Shown: positions 53,001-64,000, counted from the first letter of the stretch. The stretch is DNA of 64,000 nucleotides from Chytridium lagenaria (GCA_025449115.1 JAHLKC010000024.1:124001-188000), one strand, 5' to 3'. Numbers and translations are program-made. The notes: generated by a model from the letters alone, not told the origin.

Positions 53001-54585
53001 CAATTGCCTTCACAAGCCGCTGACGCGTCATCAGCAGTGAGTTCATGTGAAGGTGCGCGGTCAGCCTTGACCAAACTGGGGGTACTGAAGATGGGACGGC
53101 TTGCACCGACCAATGTAGCGGACAAGCTGCCAACCTCTTGCGTTGGATCAATTTGACCGCATGGGTGCTATTGGATTTGTTGAGATAAAAGATAAGGCTT
53201 AGTCACCATCCAAGAATACATATGGCCATAATAAAACAAATATCACTCTTACCATAACAATTATGTCCAAACCCAATGTACTAGAAGCTGCCTCGGCAAT
53301 TTGACAGTCCTCCATGAGAACATCTACTTCAATAGGTTGAGACAAAGTATTGGTTGCGGGGACCATATCCTCCAAAACCTGCACAGGAGGAGAGTACTTC
53401 GTAGAGACAGCATCGCTCGGAGACTTCTCTGTACCACGTTCTGGCTCAACCTTCTTCGCCGGATGAGTAAGGACTTGTGCGGATGTCTTCGCAATGGGCC
53501 AAGTGTTACTCCTTCGGGTACCAAAAATCGAGACACTCGGCTTGCCCGCATCCACCATCTCAAGCCTGCGAGGAGCTTTTCCGAAAACATTCGTTTTGCT
53601 GGTAGTATTCGAGATAGCCGAGGTACCCGTCTTCAAGGTGGGTTTGAGTGCGAAAGGCTTGAGCGTGGCTTTTCGTGAACTAGACATAACCGCAACTTCC
53701 GTAAGCGTTGGCGTGAAACTATTGAAAGATACAAATATCGTCAGTTTGGGTTGAAGCAAAAATAAACACGCATTGATGCGCATACACATGCGGAAAGATA
53801 AAACAGCTTACCAATTTGTCGCCTCCCTTTTTCAAGTTTCCGACAACGTTCTTCGCGGTACCAGTAACGCTCTCAGTCTTAATATTCGAAGTGACGCTAT
53901 GATGATGCTCTCAAGCGGTAAACCGCGACGTTTTTGCGAAGCAGCGATCACTGGCATCCTGTTTTGGCTGAAAAACAGTCCTTTTGGACGCTTTCTTAAT
54001 AGGACTCGTTCTTTCCGTTCTTGGACCGAGAATCTTGCTGGGGATGTCTTGCCAAAAACGCGGCCGTTTCCAGCTGTACTCGAGATCGTAGAATGAGCAG
54101 TTTTACGAGGAATGGAGCGAGGAATGAAGGTGGTCACAGAGCTTGACTTTGCTTGCGCTGAATGCCTTCCAGAACGGATGTCCGATACTGCTGCGGTTGA
54201 ATGCGAAACCTGTAAAATCATCAAAAAACGTGAGTTGGTCTGCATTGGAAGAGGAATAAGATGAGATGACGCCTACCATTTCATGCCTCAAGCTCTTATC
54301 TCCCAATGTCCGCTGTAGCGTAGTTCGAACTCCTCCGTCGAGCTTTCACCCAAAGTTGGGAATCTGCTAGAACTGCTTCCAAACCCGCAAGGTATTGAGG
54401 TAGCAGTCTTAGTAGCAGTCTTGGCAGCGCTATGACGAATAGAATCCATTGTGCTGCGGTTGGAGTGAGAAATGGTGTGTTTTCGCTTTGGTCGAGGTAG
54501 GGTTTAAAAGAGGACGTTGATTAGGAGCTCCAGAGTTCGTCGTGGGCTGTTGCTTGTCCGGAGGATCCTCCTGTCGCAACATCAT
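47058..54585 (-). CDS. Large acidic nuclear-type protein with two FHA domains from internal duplication
   Basis: The N-terminus is near 54585 (MMLRQEDPPDKQQ) or 54449 (MDSIRHSAAKTAT), with basic repeats resembling each other (HSNRSTMDSIRHSAAK; HSTAAVSDIRSGRHSAQAK). Next come GRVFGKTSPARFSVQER, SSSRKATLKPFALKPTL, a Ser-rich part, a helix (LQDALTNVIETLYR) and a Glu/Asp region of about 500 residues (52.2-50.7 kb). Then two units follow: peptide repeats ending NGPAAKL, an intron, and an FHA domain split by a second intron (IKIGRKVAGGVD, NGIFDSKVLSQKHAKIW, then VLIKDLDSSNGTVVND, GEVFELETDDII), and a Pro-rich linker. Gly-Arg, Ser-x-x-His and Ser-Asn-Gly match FHA phosphothreonine-binding positions. 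NG.FDSKVLS.KHA is closest to the Far9/Far10/SLMAP type. The C-terminus (SPKRQRTELG, KKRKCEDD) looks like a nuclear signal. A few one-base shifts (for example near 51113) must be bridged. Confidence 0.7.
48393..48747 (-). other. FHA domain copy 2 (two exons)
   Basis: Exons 48747-48573 and 48532-48393. The upstream exon joins here over a 57-nt intron (48804-48748). The next exon starts at 48346. Key residues are retained: GRK, SQKHA and SSNGT. It differs from copy 1 at only a few residues (SHP/SHS, TVVNDYQ/TIVNDYP, VFGDDLD/EFGVDLN). Confidence 0.85.
48812..49403 (-). repeat. Three tandem 195-198 bp coding repeats (65-66 residues)
   Basis: Almost identical units start YAAD.EAEA and end NGPAAKL. 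Boundaries step at about 48817, 49012 and 49210. Two units are 66 residues and the last, next to the FHA intron, is 65. A fourth, more divergent copy lies at 50372-50580 before FHA copy 1. Confidence 0.9.
49961..50315 (-). other. FHA domain copy 1 (two exons)
   Basis: Same exon structure as copy 2, displaced by exactly 1568 bp (50315 versus 48747 for the exon start). Motifs are IKIGRKVAGG, DSKVLSQKHA, DLDSSNGTIVND and GEVFELETDD. Confidence 0.85.
51095..51290 (-). repeat. Tandem ~99-bp acidic coding repeats
   Basis: The unit SGSDVSDDISDLDEEDREED (about 33 residues with QEGxVDDEATE) occurs twice, with partial copies on either side. One copy reads TTCGTGGC where its neighbour reads TTCGGTGGC, a one-base loss that breaks the frame. 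Confidence 0.8.
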
Positions 54586-55674
54586 AGCTATATCTCCCTG
54601 AGATACCTTCTCCAGAGGAGGTGATCCCAAGGCAAGAGTGCTATGTGTTCTAAGGGTGTAATGGGAAAAGTCCAGTAAAATCTACTTCTGCCCGTTCTTT
54701 CCTCCTCCTGCCTTTTTTTTTTATTCCTTTTTTTAATTTTAATTGCCCTTCCCTCCGCTGAGATATTCAACCGAAGACAAGCATTTGATTCTTTCCAAGT
54801 GAGCACCCCTTGCAATACGCAATTGACGCTTTTTTTTGCTAATCCCCTTAACAAATAAATCAACTCCGACATGAGGATATTCATGCATTTTCCGCCACCA
54901 GCCAGATTGAGTCATTTCTTTACGATGGTCAAAATCGAAAGAACTCCGCGTCTTTATTATACCGTCGTTTCTGACGATTTCTTGCAAAACAGAACGACAA
55001 AGAAGAAAAAGGAAGAAAAGGGACCCTGAAAGGGGCTCTATAAATACCTCACTTCCCAAGGAGCGGAACTTGCGTGCAATAAAGGTTAAAGACAAAATGG
55101 AGAGAGGAAGGAAAGAAGAGAGGAGGTAGTAAAGTCGAAAAGGTTAAGCTTGTCGTCGCTGCCTTCCCAGATGCTAATCCAATATGGTTTTAACGCAGGC
55201 TCCCGTCGTCCAGGATGGGATAATAGTGAACTAGCATGCATCGGGATTGCCGAGAGGTTTAATTCATGGGGAAGACTCGGAGGATGGCAAAAAAAGACGA
55301 TGCCGATGCTTTTTAGAGAATAAATGAGTCAATGATGTACTTTTCCTTGTATGGAAAGCTCAACAACCTACATTTGTATGTTGTCTATGTCCGGTTGAAC
55401 CATGCAAGGCAGGAGGGGAATATGTGCTGTAAAATCATGTGAAGCATCCAATTAAAACATATATGGTTCTTTGACAACAAGGATGCATACCTTTGAGAAA
55501 AGTACTCCCCACAGCAGAAAGTAAAAGGAAACCAGTGCTTTGATGAGCATTCAACTTAGTCGCCAACATGAGTTCGTGTCTTTTAAAGATAAAAAAGTTG
55601 AACGATGCCATACTACTGCAATTCAAGAGATATGGAAGAGAACTACGATGAGTGTCAGATAGTGTATGGATATT
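54586..55674. other. Intergenic region, no gene seen
   Basis: About 1.1 kb upstream of the double-FHA gene. ORFs on the minus strand (for example 54739-55095 and 55435-55680) show no domain and no splicing continuity. Nothing else is recognised. Confidence 0.45.
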
Positions 55675-56260
55675 CAGCAAGAAAGTCCTATAATATGACT
55701 CACCAGAATAAATGTGTTGTAGATTGTGCTCGACGGGAGACCTGATCTAAAGGCTCTACGTGCACAAAACGTCAGTCGCTGCACTTGAATATGAAGGTAG
55801 GTCATCTGCGAGAAGTTACCGTTAATTTTGGGTCTAATGGCCGGGTGCAAGAAAAGAAAGGCCATTGAGACATACCGATTAATCCTCGCTACTTAAGTGA
55901 GAGGATTTGCAAAACCCATGATGCCTTTGAAAGATTGCCGCGGTCGAGGATTTTTGGTGAGCTCGCGAGCATGTTTACTGCGGCAGTGGAATTGGATGGC
56001 AACAAAATGGATCAGAATGGCTGATAGAGTGAAAGAGCCTGTCGATGGCCGGCATTCTAAAAGCGGATCGCTATCCTTCCAATATGTTGCCAATCACGCA
56101 AATGAATCCAATTTTAGTCGATGTGGGATGGAATCGTACATAACGGCATGCGAGTTTAGTGGATTGGGAGGTAAGGAGGAAGAACTGTATATGAAGTGCG
56201 GTTGATGGGTGATGTAAGTTTCTGTGGTCAACGATCAAAGCACTCGTTTTATACTGTGTG
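55675..56260 (-). pseudogene. Degenerate duplicate of the 5' region of the TIR gene
   Basis: Aligns over most of its length with 58100-58570. Shared blocks include GAGCTCGCGAGCATGT, GATAGAGTGAAAGAGC, AATGTTGCCAATCAC and GAGACATAC. The exon that reads MTFAYTPTPMVRIYR in the intact copy here reads MGFANPLT followed by a stop, and no TIR sequence follows. I infer a broken 5' fragment left by duplication; whether it is transcribed is unknown. Confidence 0.5.
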
Positions 56261-56619
56261 AACATTTATTGCATGGATGATACGACGTGAATTCAGCCGA
56301 ATCTTTTGGTGTGATTGACGGCATGAAGGGAACAGGATGAAGGGTATACTCGTGGCATTGACGCGACAGGTGACGTGTTCATTCTGAAAACAAAATATTG
56401 TTCGGACAACTTTTATCTGAAAGCTGTGCTTTTGTAATTGTCATTTCAGCACCTGTCTATGTATTTAATATTATGTGTTTAAAACAAGCGTATGCAAGAG
56501 AGATAAAAGCAAGGACGGGGAAAAGGTTATTCTTCCATTAACGTGCCTTTAAAAAATGTCCGAATGACGAAGCAAAAAAAAGAACAAGAAGATAAACGTA
56601 ACAAATGTAGAAATAAAAT

Positions 56620-58227
56620 CTAGTAAGAGTGGATCAGTTTGACGGTGTTGGCGACATCCTCATCCCATCCGCCAAGGCGGCCCAACCCTCCCACCAAATC
56701 CTGCAAACGACATCGGAACGCAGTTGAAGCAGGCGGTGATACAGGGCCCTGTACGTCCTCGACCACCCCAACCTCTCGTCTAGGTCCCTCAGGAGCAGGC
56801 GACGCCCCACGACCTTGTAGACCATACAAAGCAGCTGATCCAAATCCACATCTTGCACCGTGGCATCAGACTGACGTATCCACGAACGGCCTTTCCTAGG
56901 GGTCCGGTTCGCCAAATGTTGCCGACACCAACTAAAACGACGACGGGAATAAGGGTAATCGGAGGACATTATGGGCGAAATGGAATTCCCGTGAGAGTTG
57001 CGGGGATGAGGCGAATTCATCAGAAATGAACGGAATCATACAATCGGCATGATCCATCCCTAACGTCAACGCATCCGCCAGTTCCTCATCATCCGAATCA
57101 CTTTCTGACAACGATACATCCGAGGGTGAAGTTGGAGAATCCAACAAAGTTTCGTCCCTATTTTTCTCTGTATCAGCATCATCATCTTCGTGTCCAACCT
57201 CCTCCACGACCCCCCGTCGTTCCTCCAATCGCCTCTTCAATCTCTCAACCCTCCTTTCCCCTCGCGCAATCCTCCTCACATCACGTCTTCTCACATCCAT
57301 CCAAACCTCAAACCCAGCCGCCCCAAGCTTTGCTGCAACCCTTCTTGGGTCACAAACACCCGCTCCACCTCCAACAAGTTGTCCCATGCTCTTCATGGCG
57401 CTCACGCTGTTATCCCAACAATACGCTACGTACACTCGTCCCCTTCGTGGTGTCGGTCCATCCACCACAACCTCCTTCACAACTGCCTCCTCGACATCAT
57501 CATAGCCAAGAACAGAGAAAACATCCCTTCCCACCCTTTTTCGCCATGTTCACAGCCATCTCTGTTAGTACTCTGACAGCACGTTTTGCAACCCCGCTCG
57601 CTCCAACAATACTTTCAACAACTTTTACCGCATCATGTCCCACAACTTCCGTATCCCTTCTTAAGGCAGCCACAAGCCCCTCAAGTGCCCGTCCACTGTC
57701 TACCCTAAAATCAATGCACGCCGTATCCCCGCCTCCAATCATATGGCCCACAGCGGTGCCTGACACATACGACGCCGCAGATCCTTCAGACGCCGGTATG
57801 ACGCGAGCAGTTGGTCCCAACACTCCTGAAGCGCGTCATGTGGGAGTTTAGTGGACGGATGGGGATTTGTGCCGACAAGCGCGATGAAACGCTTTTTAAA
57901 TCGGGAAAACTTGAATTCGGCTTCGCAAAGTGGGGACTCGGCGTATTTGCGGGATGTACAAGTGACGAAGTGGGTGGCTTAAAAGAAAATGGTTAGGGAA
58001 ACAGGATACTAGGCTGAATTACCTTTTAACATCATATCGACGAGCTCCTCAGAAAGTGGTTCCCCAGCTTCGCGCTCGCTTTCGTAGTCTCTACCTTCAA
58101 GTTAGGTCATCTGCGATGCAGTTGATACAGTTAATAAGGTTCATAATGGCTGCAAGAAAGACGAAGACACCATTGAGACATACCTATAAATCCTCACCAT
58201 TGGCGTGGGAGTATATGCAAAAGTCAT
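56620..58227 (-). CDS. TIR-domain protein: partial TIR, ARM-like helices, second TIR with insertion
   Basis: The likely start is the ATG at 58227 (MTFAYTPTPMVRIYR). A GT..AG intron leads to DYESEREAGEPLSEELVDMM and a second intron to ATHFVTCTSRKYAESPLCEAE, FKFSRFKKRFIALVG. This is the C-terminal half of a TIR fold with no N-terminal half. ARM/HEAT-like helices follow (LEGLVAALRRDTEVVGHDAV, VVESIVGASGVAKRAVRVLT). A second TIR follows: RVYVAYCWDNSVSAM, GVCDPRRVAAKLGAAGFEVW, then ~65 charged inserted residues, ELADALTLGMDHADCMIPFI, SDEFASSPQLSREFHFA and LRLPLFP.VVVLVGVGNIW. It ends VANTVKLIHSY at 56622. Shifts near 57800, 57540, 56936 and 56880 must be bridged. TIR domains act as scaffolds or NAD-consuming enzymes; the catalytic Glu cannot be placed with confidence. 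Confidence 0.6.
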
Positions 58228-59321
58228 AATTGATTCGAAAGAGTGCCACGGTCGAGGACACTTTTGGTGGAGCTCGCGAGCATGTGTACTGCAGTGGAAG
58301 GGGATGGCAACGGAATGAATAAGAGGTGGTTGATAGAGTGAAAGAGCTTATCGATGGACGTTCTAAATGCGGATCATTGTACCTACAAAATGTTGCCAAT
58401 CACCTCTACCGCCAGCCAGATATAGCCGATGTGAGTTCAAAAATATCTCATATGAGCATGAAGAGAAAATGGTTGGAGAAGAAGGGTATCGTATTATATA
58501 GTGAGACAGCACTTTGCCGAGACCTTGATGTGGCAGGAGTTTATACGGCCTCTTGGTTTCTGTGATTGACAGGATGAAGGAGGTGGGATGAAGGGGATGC
58601 TGTTGTAGCACTGACGCGAACGGAATTATTTTTGCAAAGATAGATTTCGGACAAGGATGTTTAGGTAGGGTTGTGCAAGCTTTTTGTTGGAATCCGCCGG
58701 AGCGCGGTGCAGTTCCTTTCCTATTGTGTGTGTAGGACAAGGTTTGGAATGACCTTTCAAGTTTTGGAGGAGAAAAGTTTGATGACGACATAGAGCTTAG
58801 CTTAAAGGGCAATAAAGCTGTAGTGAAAAACGTGTGCATATTAAATACATGCATACCAAATTACATTATTTTATTAATTCTACATATGTATTAAAATCCA
58901 TCCGTTATGAAATATTTACGTTTTGTAGCAATACACATCTTTGGAAAAGTATTGCACCTTCAACTTATTAAATAGCTGGATAGAAAGTATCATGGAGTAG
59001 ATGCATCCATCCATTTCAGCCATTCTACATGCATGCGATTGACGTCTCCACTAATAAAAATGAACAAGAATTGACGCCAAAGGTTTTGATTCCCCGTACT
59101 CGCAAGAGATGAAAGGGCAAGGTCCAACACTTGAAACTTGGATGCGGTTCGGGTTCGGCATTTTGAAAAGTGGAGGCAATTTTGATGCTTTTCATTATAT
59201 AATCTCGTGCTGAAAAATTCAACAAAACATTTATAAGATCATTTCACCCATCCCTCGGTCTTGCACCTTCGACCGCTCATCAATCCGTCTGTCTCTGCAT
59301 CATCACATCCTCCTTCAAGCA
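58228..59321. other. Divergent intergenic region between TIR gene and RIB1
   Basis: The proximal ~340 bp (to about 58570) is the part duplicated at 55.9-56.3 kb. The rest is AT-rich with no convincing ORF. Promoters of both genes are expected here. Confidence 0.5.
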
Positions 59322-60917
59322 TGTCACCTTCAATTGAAACAACCTCTTTGACCAACGGGGCCAGTCCTCTACCTTCTCCCCTCTCCACATCCACCATAGT
59401 CAACGGCCAAGAGGTCGTCGTCCCAATGATCGTCCAATGCCATCAACTACAAGGCAACGCAACAAGGAGACCGTCGGCTCCGCCCATCCCCGCTCAAGCT
59501 CCCTCCACCGCCGCCCGTCTTGCAGCAGCCGGCTCAAACTCTGACCTTCTTCACCGCATCTCTGTCCTTGGTTTCTTTGGCCACACCTCCATGTTGGCGC
59601 TCATCCACCATCCCCACCTCCTTCAGAAGGGGGTGATTCAAGCAACGAGAATGATGATCGTTCTCGACAATCTTCAAACCCACCCGCAGCCGCTCCTCCA
59701 TCGACCAACCTGTCGATTCTTTACCACTTCGCCTTTCCAATGCCATCAAACCACCTTAAATTTAACCGACCGAACCCTCTCTGTCCCTTCCATCGTCTCC
59801 CCCATCCCAACACTCGCACCCACAAGTCCCGTCCACCTCAACAGCAAAGCCATCTTCCCTCCTTTTTCCACTCCCACAACCACACTTCCTCTCCCACAAC
59901 CGCCCGTCCGCCTCTCACCGTCCAATGCGAGGTCCGCACTCGCATCCCATCCGAATGGGGCGGCGAACCCCAACTCCTTCTTTACAGCAATAACCACGAC
60001 GCCGAAGAACATCTTGCCATCGTCTATGGTCCTCATCTTCGCAGCTCCACCTTGATCGGCTCCGTGACAGTGACACGGATTCTGAACGAGCGGTGAGAGG
60101 CGCTCGACCTGTCAATGTTGGAGAAGCGGTTGAAGCTGATACGGAGGCTAGGAAGATGAGGGGTGTTGTGGAGGAAGAACCACCGCTGGCAAGGATTCAT
60201 AGTTGTTGTTTCACGGGGGAGACTTTGGGGTCGGTGAGGTGTGATTGTAGGGAGCAGTTGCAGGAGGCTATGAGGTTGATGGCGATTGAGGGGAGAGGTG
60301 TCATTTTGTATCTTAAGCAGGAGGGACGTGGCATTGGATTGAAGGAGAAACTGAGGTTTGTTTTTTGTTTTTTGTTCTTTATTTGATTATCCTTTTTTTT
60401 TCTTTTCTTTTCTCTATCATATTTTAGTCCTCCTTATCTCTTTTCTTATGCTTAATATTCCTTCTTTATTCTGTCCAACAGAGCATACAACCTCATTGAC
60501 CAAGGCTACGACACAATGGAAGCCAACGTTATGCTCGGTCAACCCCCTGATGCCCGTGACTACGACATTGCCTCTGCCATCCTCCGTGACCTCCGCATCG
60601 CCTCTGTCCGTCTCCTCACCAACAACCCCGACAAACTCGCCTCTGTCCAACGTGGCGGCGTCACTGTTGCATCACGTGTCCCCATGGTTCCATTAAGTTG
60701 GGGCACGTCAGCTCCATCATCCCCACCTCTGAATGGGAGCTCCATGTCTGTGTCTGCACAGGATCGGGATGAGTACCTTGTGGCAAAGGTGCAGAGGATG
60801 GGACATATTTTGGATATTCCAAAGCATGTTTTAGAGGCGGTTGGGGGGAGTGGGAAGAGGGGGAGTATGACGGATTTGACAAATGGGAAGGAAGTGAATG
60901 TAGAAAAGACTGAGTGA
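59322..60917 (+). CDS. RIB1: GTP cyclohydrolase II
   Basis: Catalyses the first committed step of riboflavin synthesis from GTP. Start [13 protein letters not shown] at 59322. The Pro/Ser-rich N-terminal region (to about 59900) is low-complexity and crosses frames, so one or more indels are likely there. The enzyme core is clear: [41 protein letters not shown] (the three zinc-binding cysteines of C-x10-C-x-C are present), [28 protein letters not shown], then a 126-nt intron (60356-60481), [31 protein letters not shown] and [15 protein letters not shown] one-base shift is needed near 60060 (TVTRILNER / [10 protein letters not shown]). The C-terminal tail ([20 protein letters not shown]) is typical of fungal Rib1. 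Expected location is cytosolic. Confidence 0.92.
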
Positions 60918-62175
60918 TAGTTTAGATTGGATATAGTCATTTCCTTGAGCGTATTCATTGTTGTGATGTTTTACCCCCTTTTGTGGGGGGGGGCTTTTTA
61001 ATGCGTCCGTTTGGTTTATTTTTTTCCTATCTGTAATGATTTCTTTAAACCTACCCCCTGCAGCTGGTGACATTGCTCAATGTAATGGGGGGTGGTTTTC
61101 CGTTTCTGCTTTTACTTTTTTTCCCTTGATTGTTTAATTTTCGTTGAAGCCGACTCTCTAGCTAGATGCTCAGTTTATTTTAACATGTCTATCAGTTTTT
61201 AAAAGGAACCATTTTCTATTTCCTCTGTCGTTTTCTTTTTTTATTAGACAACCGAAGTTTACAATGGTGTTGAGTTTACATAAAGACAGAGGTTGAGACT
61301 TATTTCTCCCTGCATATACTTTGCTATTATAATCGTACGCATAAAAGGACCTGTTTGCAGAATGGAACATTGAATGTACTTTTAGATTACATTTCCATAT
61401 AACTCTGTCATCGAAACAAGCTTGCAAGACGACTTTCACGTCTTCATCGACCCTTTTGATCCGTTACGAGTCAACACCAACAAATAAAATATCCATTAAA
61501 AAAAGTGTTGGGCTGCAATGCAGTTGGGCAGCGACATTAGGTTTTCCATGCATAGACACCAGAATTTATCCTATTATTATTTATTAGTAGAGAAGGTTTG
61601 TAAATATGTAATATTTATTCCATTCCTTTGGTGGTATATAAGAGCGCGGGCTTTTTTTGTTATTTTTAATTTTTTGTCTGGGACTTTATCATCGATAAGA
61701 TGAGATTTTTAGTAATAAAAAGAAAAGGTAGTACATACATAAATACATGACAAGAATTGTCACTATACTGATCAACTCTAAGAAAATAATAATCTATCGC
61801 ATGCCACAGTATTTTATTATTATATAGTTTTATATTATATTTTGGTGCTTATCCACTATATATGTATTTATTATTATTTATTTATTTATTTATACTTTTA
61901 GTTTATATTTATATAGTTATCATATTTATTTATATATAATTAATAATAAAGAAAAATAAAATAAAATATTATCTATTTACAACACCACATCATCACCATC
62001 ATCATCATCAGCATCATCATCATCATCAGCATCAGCATCAGCATCAGCCCTCTCGAGTCTCGATCCTCTCTGTTTGCATCATCCTTTGGAACAAGCACCT
62101 TGTCTCTTGGATAACGTTATTCTTATATCCATCCACCTTTCACATCTTCATTCTATCCATCCATACATACATACC
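60918..62175. other. Intergenic region upstream of pyruvate carboxylase
   Basis: About 1.26 kb. The stretch 61540-61980 is very AT-rich (runs such as TTATTATTTATTTATTTAT), followed by a CAT/CAG triplet repeat. No gene is supported. Confidence 0.6.
61986..62047. repeat. CAT/CAG triplet microsatellite
   Basis: About 20 triplets of CAT with interspersed CAC and CAG lie about 130 bp before the pyruvate carboxylase ATG, probably in its promoter or 5' UTR. Confidence 0.9.
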
Positions 62176-64000
62176 ATGACGGTGGACCTGGACCTTGACG
62201 GTGCTGCAGAGACCACCGCGGGAAAGGCCATTCTTGTGGCCAACCGCGGTGAGATTGCCATCAGAGTCATGCGCGCTGGCTTTGAGCTCGGCATGAAGAC
62301 CATCTCCATCTACTCTCATGAGGGTGAGCTCCATGTTCTCTTTCTATCTTTTCTTGCTTGCTTGCTTGCTTGTCGCATTATTCTAATATTTACTTTCCGA
62401 CCCACTCCCCCGTTCTCTAGATCGCTTATCCATGCACAGATACAAGGCGGACGAGTCATTCCAAATTGGTGCTCAAGGGCAGTACTCTCCTGTTCAAGCG
62501 TACCTCGCTATTGATGAGATTGTGGCCATTGCAAAGAGGAGGGTGTTTCTTGCATTCATCCGGGTTACGGGTTTTTATCTGAGAACCCTCAGTTTGCTAG
62601 ACAGGTACACTTTTAGTCAAGGCCATTGTTTTGTTTTCCAGGGCTTGAAACGCGTAGCGAATTATGCTAAGCAGATGATCCTACTGACAAGGATCCATGT
62701 GTTTCTCTCGTTATTACAATGAATACAGGTGGATCGCACTGTTTGCGATCAAGCTGTTTTGGCCTTTTTTGTTCATCCCTTTTTACGAGCATGCATACTC
62801 ACCCCCCATATTTCCTTTTTTTTTATATAAAGGTCGAGGCTGCAGGCATCGCATTTGTTGGCCCACCCCCTTCCGTCATTGATGCATGCGGTGACAAGAC
62901 TCGGGCACGTTCCCTCGCCATTGCAGCCGGTGTCCCTGTCGTTCCCGGCAGTGACGGCCCCGTTCAAACCGTTAAAGAGGCCGTCGCCTTTGTCCAAGCG
63001 CACGGCCTCCCCGTCATCATCAAAGCTGCCAATGGTGGTGGTGGTCGCGGCATGCGAGTTGTCCGGGACCACGCCTCCCTCCGCTACTCTACGATCGTGC
63101 CAAGTCAGAGTCCCTTGCAGCGTTTGGTGACGATACCATGTTTATTGAAAAATTGGTGGAAAAACCTAGACATATTGAGGTCCAGCTGTTGGCGGATCAT
63201 TATGGCAATGTGGTGCATTTGTTTGAAAGGGATTGCTCGGTGCAGAGGAGGCATCAAAAGGTGGTGGAGATGGGACCCGCGAATTTACCGGATAATGTTA
63301 GGCAGAAGATTTTGGGGGACGCTATCAAGTTGGCGACTAAAGTTGGATATAGGAACGCTGGAACTGCTGAATTTTTGGTTGACCAACACAACAACCACTA
63401 CTTTATTGAGATCAACCCCAGGTTAGTCCTCTTTTTTGTTTTTTTCGTGCCTTTCTTTTTTTTTGTGCGTCGTCCCGTCGCTTCTACCCTCTGTGTATAC
63501 CTAATTTAATCATTCCTAAATCATTACTTTCGTGACCGTTTTTCGCACAATTAACTTCCAAATTTAAAAAATTAGAATTCAAGTCGAGCACTGCGTCACT
63601 GAAGAGATCACGGGCATTGACATTGTCTCTGCCCAGATCCAAATCGCGCTCGGCGCTTCCCTCGCCTCCCTCGGTCTCGACCAATCCACCATTACCCTCC
63701 GCGGCACTGCCATTCAATGCCGTATCACTGCCGAAGATCCCAGCCTCCAATTCCGCCCCGACACTGGCCGTATCGAACAGTACCGTACTCCTGGTGGTCC
63801 CGGTGTCCGTCTTGACGGTGGGCCCGCATACACTGGCGCAATCATCACTCCTCACTACGACTCCCTCCTCGTGAAATGTATTTGCACAGGACACGATTTC
63901 CAAGCTGCGCGTCGAAAGATGCTTCGCGCGCTCGCCGAGTTCCGTGTGAGGGGTGTCAAGAACAATGTGTCGTGGCTGATTAAACTTTTGCATCATCCTG
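62176..64000 (+). CDS. PYC: Pyruvate carboxylase, 5' part (biotin carboxylase domain), cut by window end
   Basis: Carboxylates pyruvate to oxaloacetate using ATP, bicarbonate and biotin. Exons are 62176-62323, 62421-62604, 62833-63421 and 63576 to beyond 64000. Biotin-carboxylase motifs in order: [24 protein letters not shown], the stretch [42 protein letters not shown], the Gly-rich ATP loop [78 protein letters not shown] and [11 protein letters not shown]. The last parts ([34 protein letters not shown]) distinguish pyruvate carboxylase from acetyl-CoA carboxylase. Two missing bases are inferred: one G in GGG at 62541-62543 and one near 63090 (HASLR then SYDRAKSES). The carboxyltransferase and biotinyl domains lie outside the window. 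Confidence 0.95.

Noticed and set aside
62074..62175. Upstream in-frame ATG of the pyruvate carboxylase ORF (62074)
   Set aside because: The segment 62074-62175 has no carboxylase similarity; the ATG at 62176 directly precedes the conserved N-terminus.

Overview
This window looks like nuclear DNA from a fungus. The evidence is spliceosomal genes with many short GT-AG introns (about 38-230 nt) and very small exons (9, 15, 20, 24 and 29 nt), a fungal-type GATase-IGPS-PRAI fusion, fungal-type TrpE, chorismate mutase, GTP cyclohydrolase II and pyruvate carboxylase, plus SMC3 and LUC7. TIR-ARM-like and ankyrin genes would suit an early-diverging, possibly zoosporic lineage, but that placement is inference.

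The main technical point is that conserved genes on both strands are repeatedly interrupted by single-base indels, usually in short homopolymers. They often compensate each other within 60-80 bp (trpE, trpC). The simplest reading is uncorrected long-read assembly error, not pseudogenes. I therefore give gene spans bridging these shifts and describe each break.

Layout: 0-1 kb, Ser/His-rich hypothetical (-). 1.06-5.5 kb, eight-exon, 1323-aa coiled-coil protein (+). 5.8-8.2 kb, five-exon, 731-aa membrane protein (-). 8.4-9.8 kb, LUC7 splicing factor (+). 10.3-11.2 kb, a small five-exon gene that no single long ORF reveals (+). 11.3-15.5 kb, anthranilate synthase subunit I followed only 17 bp later by the GATase-IGPS-PRAI gene (+). 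15.5-19.8 kb, one or two multi-exon genes of unknown role (-). 20.4-22.9 kb, ankyrin-type protein (+). 23.8-29.4 kb, cohesin SMC3 (-) with an unusual charged insertion. 29.4-31.6 kb, no supported gene, one copy of a dispersed repeat. 31.6-32.7 kb, ALY/YRA1-like RRM protein (+). 32.9-36.4 kb, disordered protein (+). 36.8-37.9 kb, chorismate mutase (-). 38.7-44.5 kb, TM-SMP-C2-GOLD-like lipid-transfer candidate (+). 44.7-45.6 kb, membrane protein built of two homologous halves (-). 47.1-54.6 kb, large acidic protein with two FHA domains from an intragenic duplication (-). 56.6-58.2 kb, TIR-ARM-like-TIR gene (-), with a degenerate copy of its 5' region at 55.7-56.3 kb. 59.3-60.9 kb, RIB1 (+). 62.2-64.0 kb, 5' part of pyruvate carboxylase (+), running off the edge.

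Working together: TrpE and the trifunctional protein cover the tryptophan steps from chorismate to indole-3-glycerol phosphate, and chorismate mutase about 21 kb away draws on the same chorismate for Phe/Tyr. LUC7 and the RRM protein act in mRNA processing/export, and SMC3 in cohesin. The most novel candidates are the duplicated double-FHA gene, the split/insertion-bearing TIR gene, the SMP-GOLD architecture and the SMC3 insertion next to the ABC signature.
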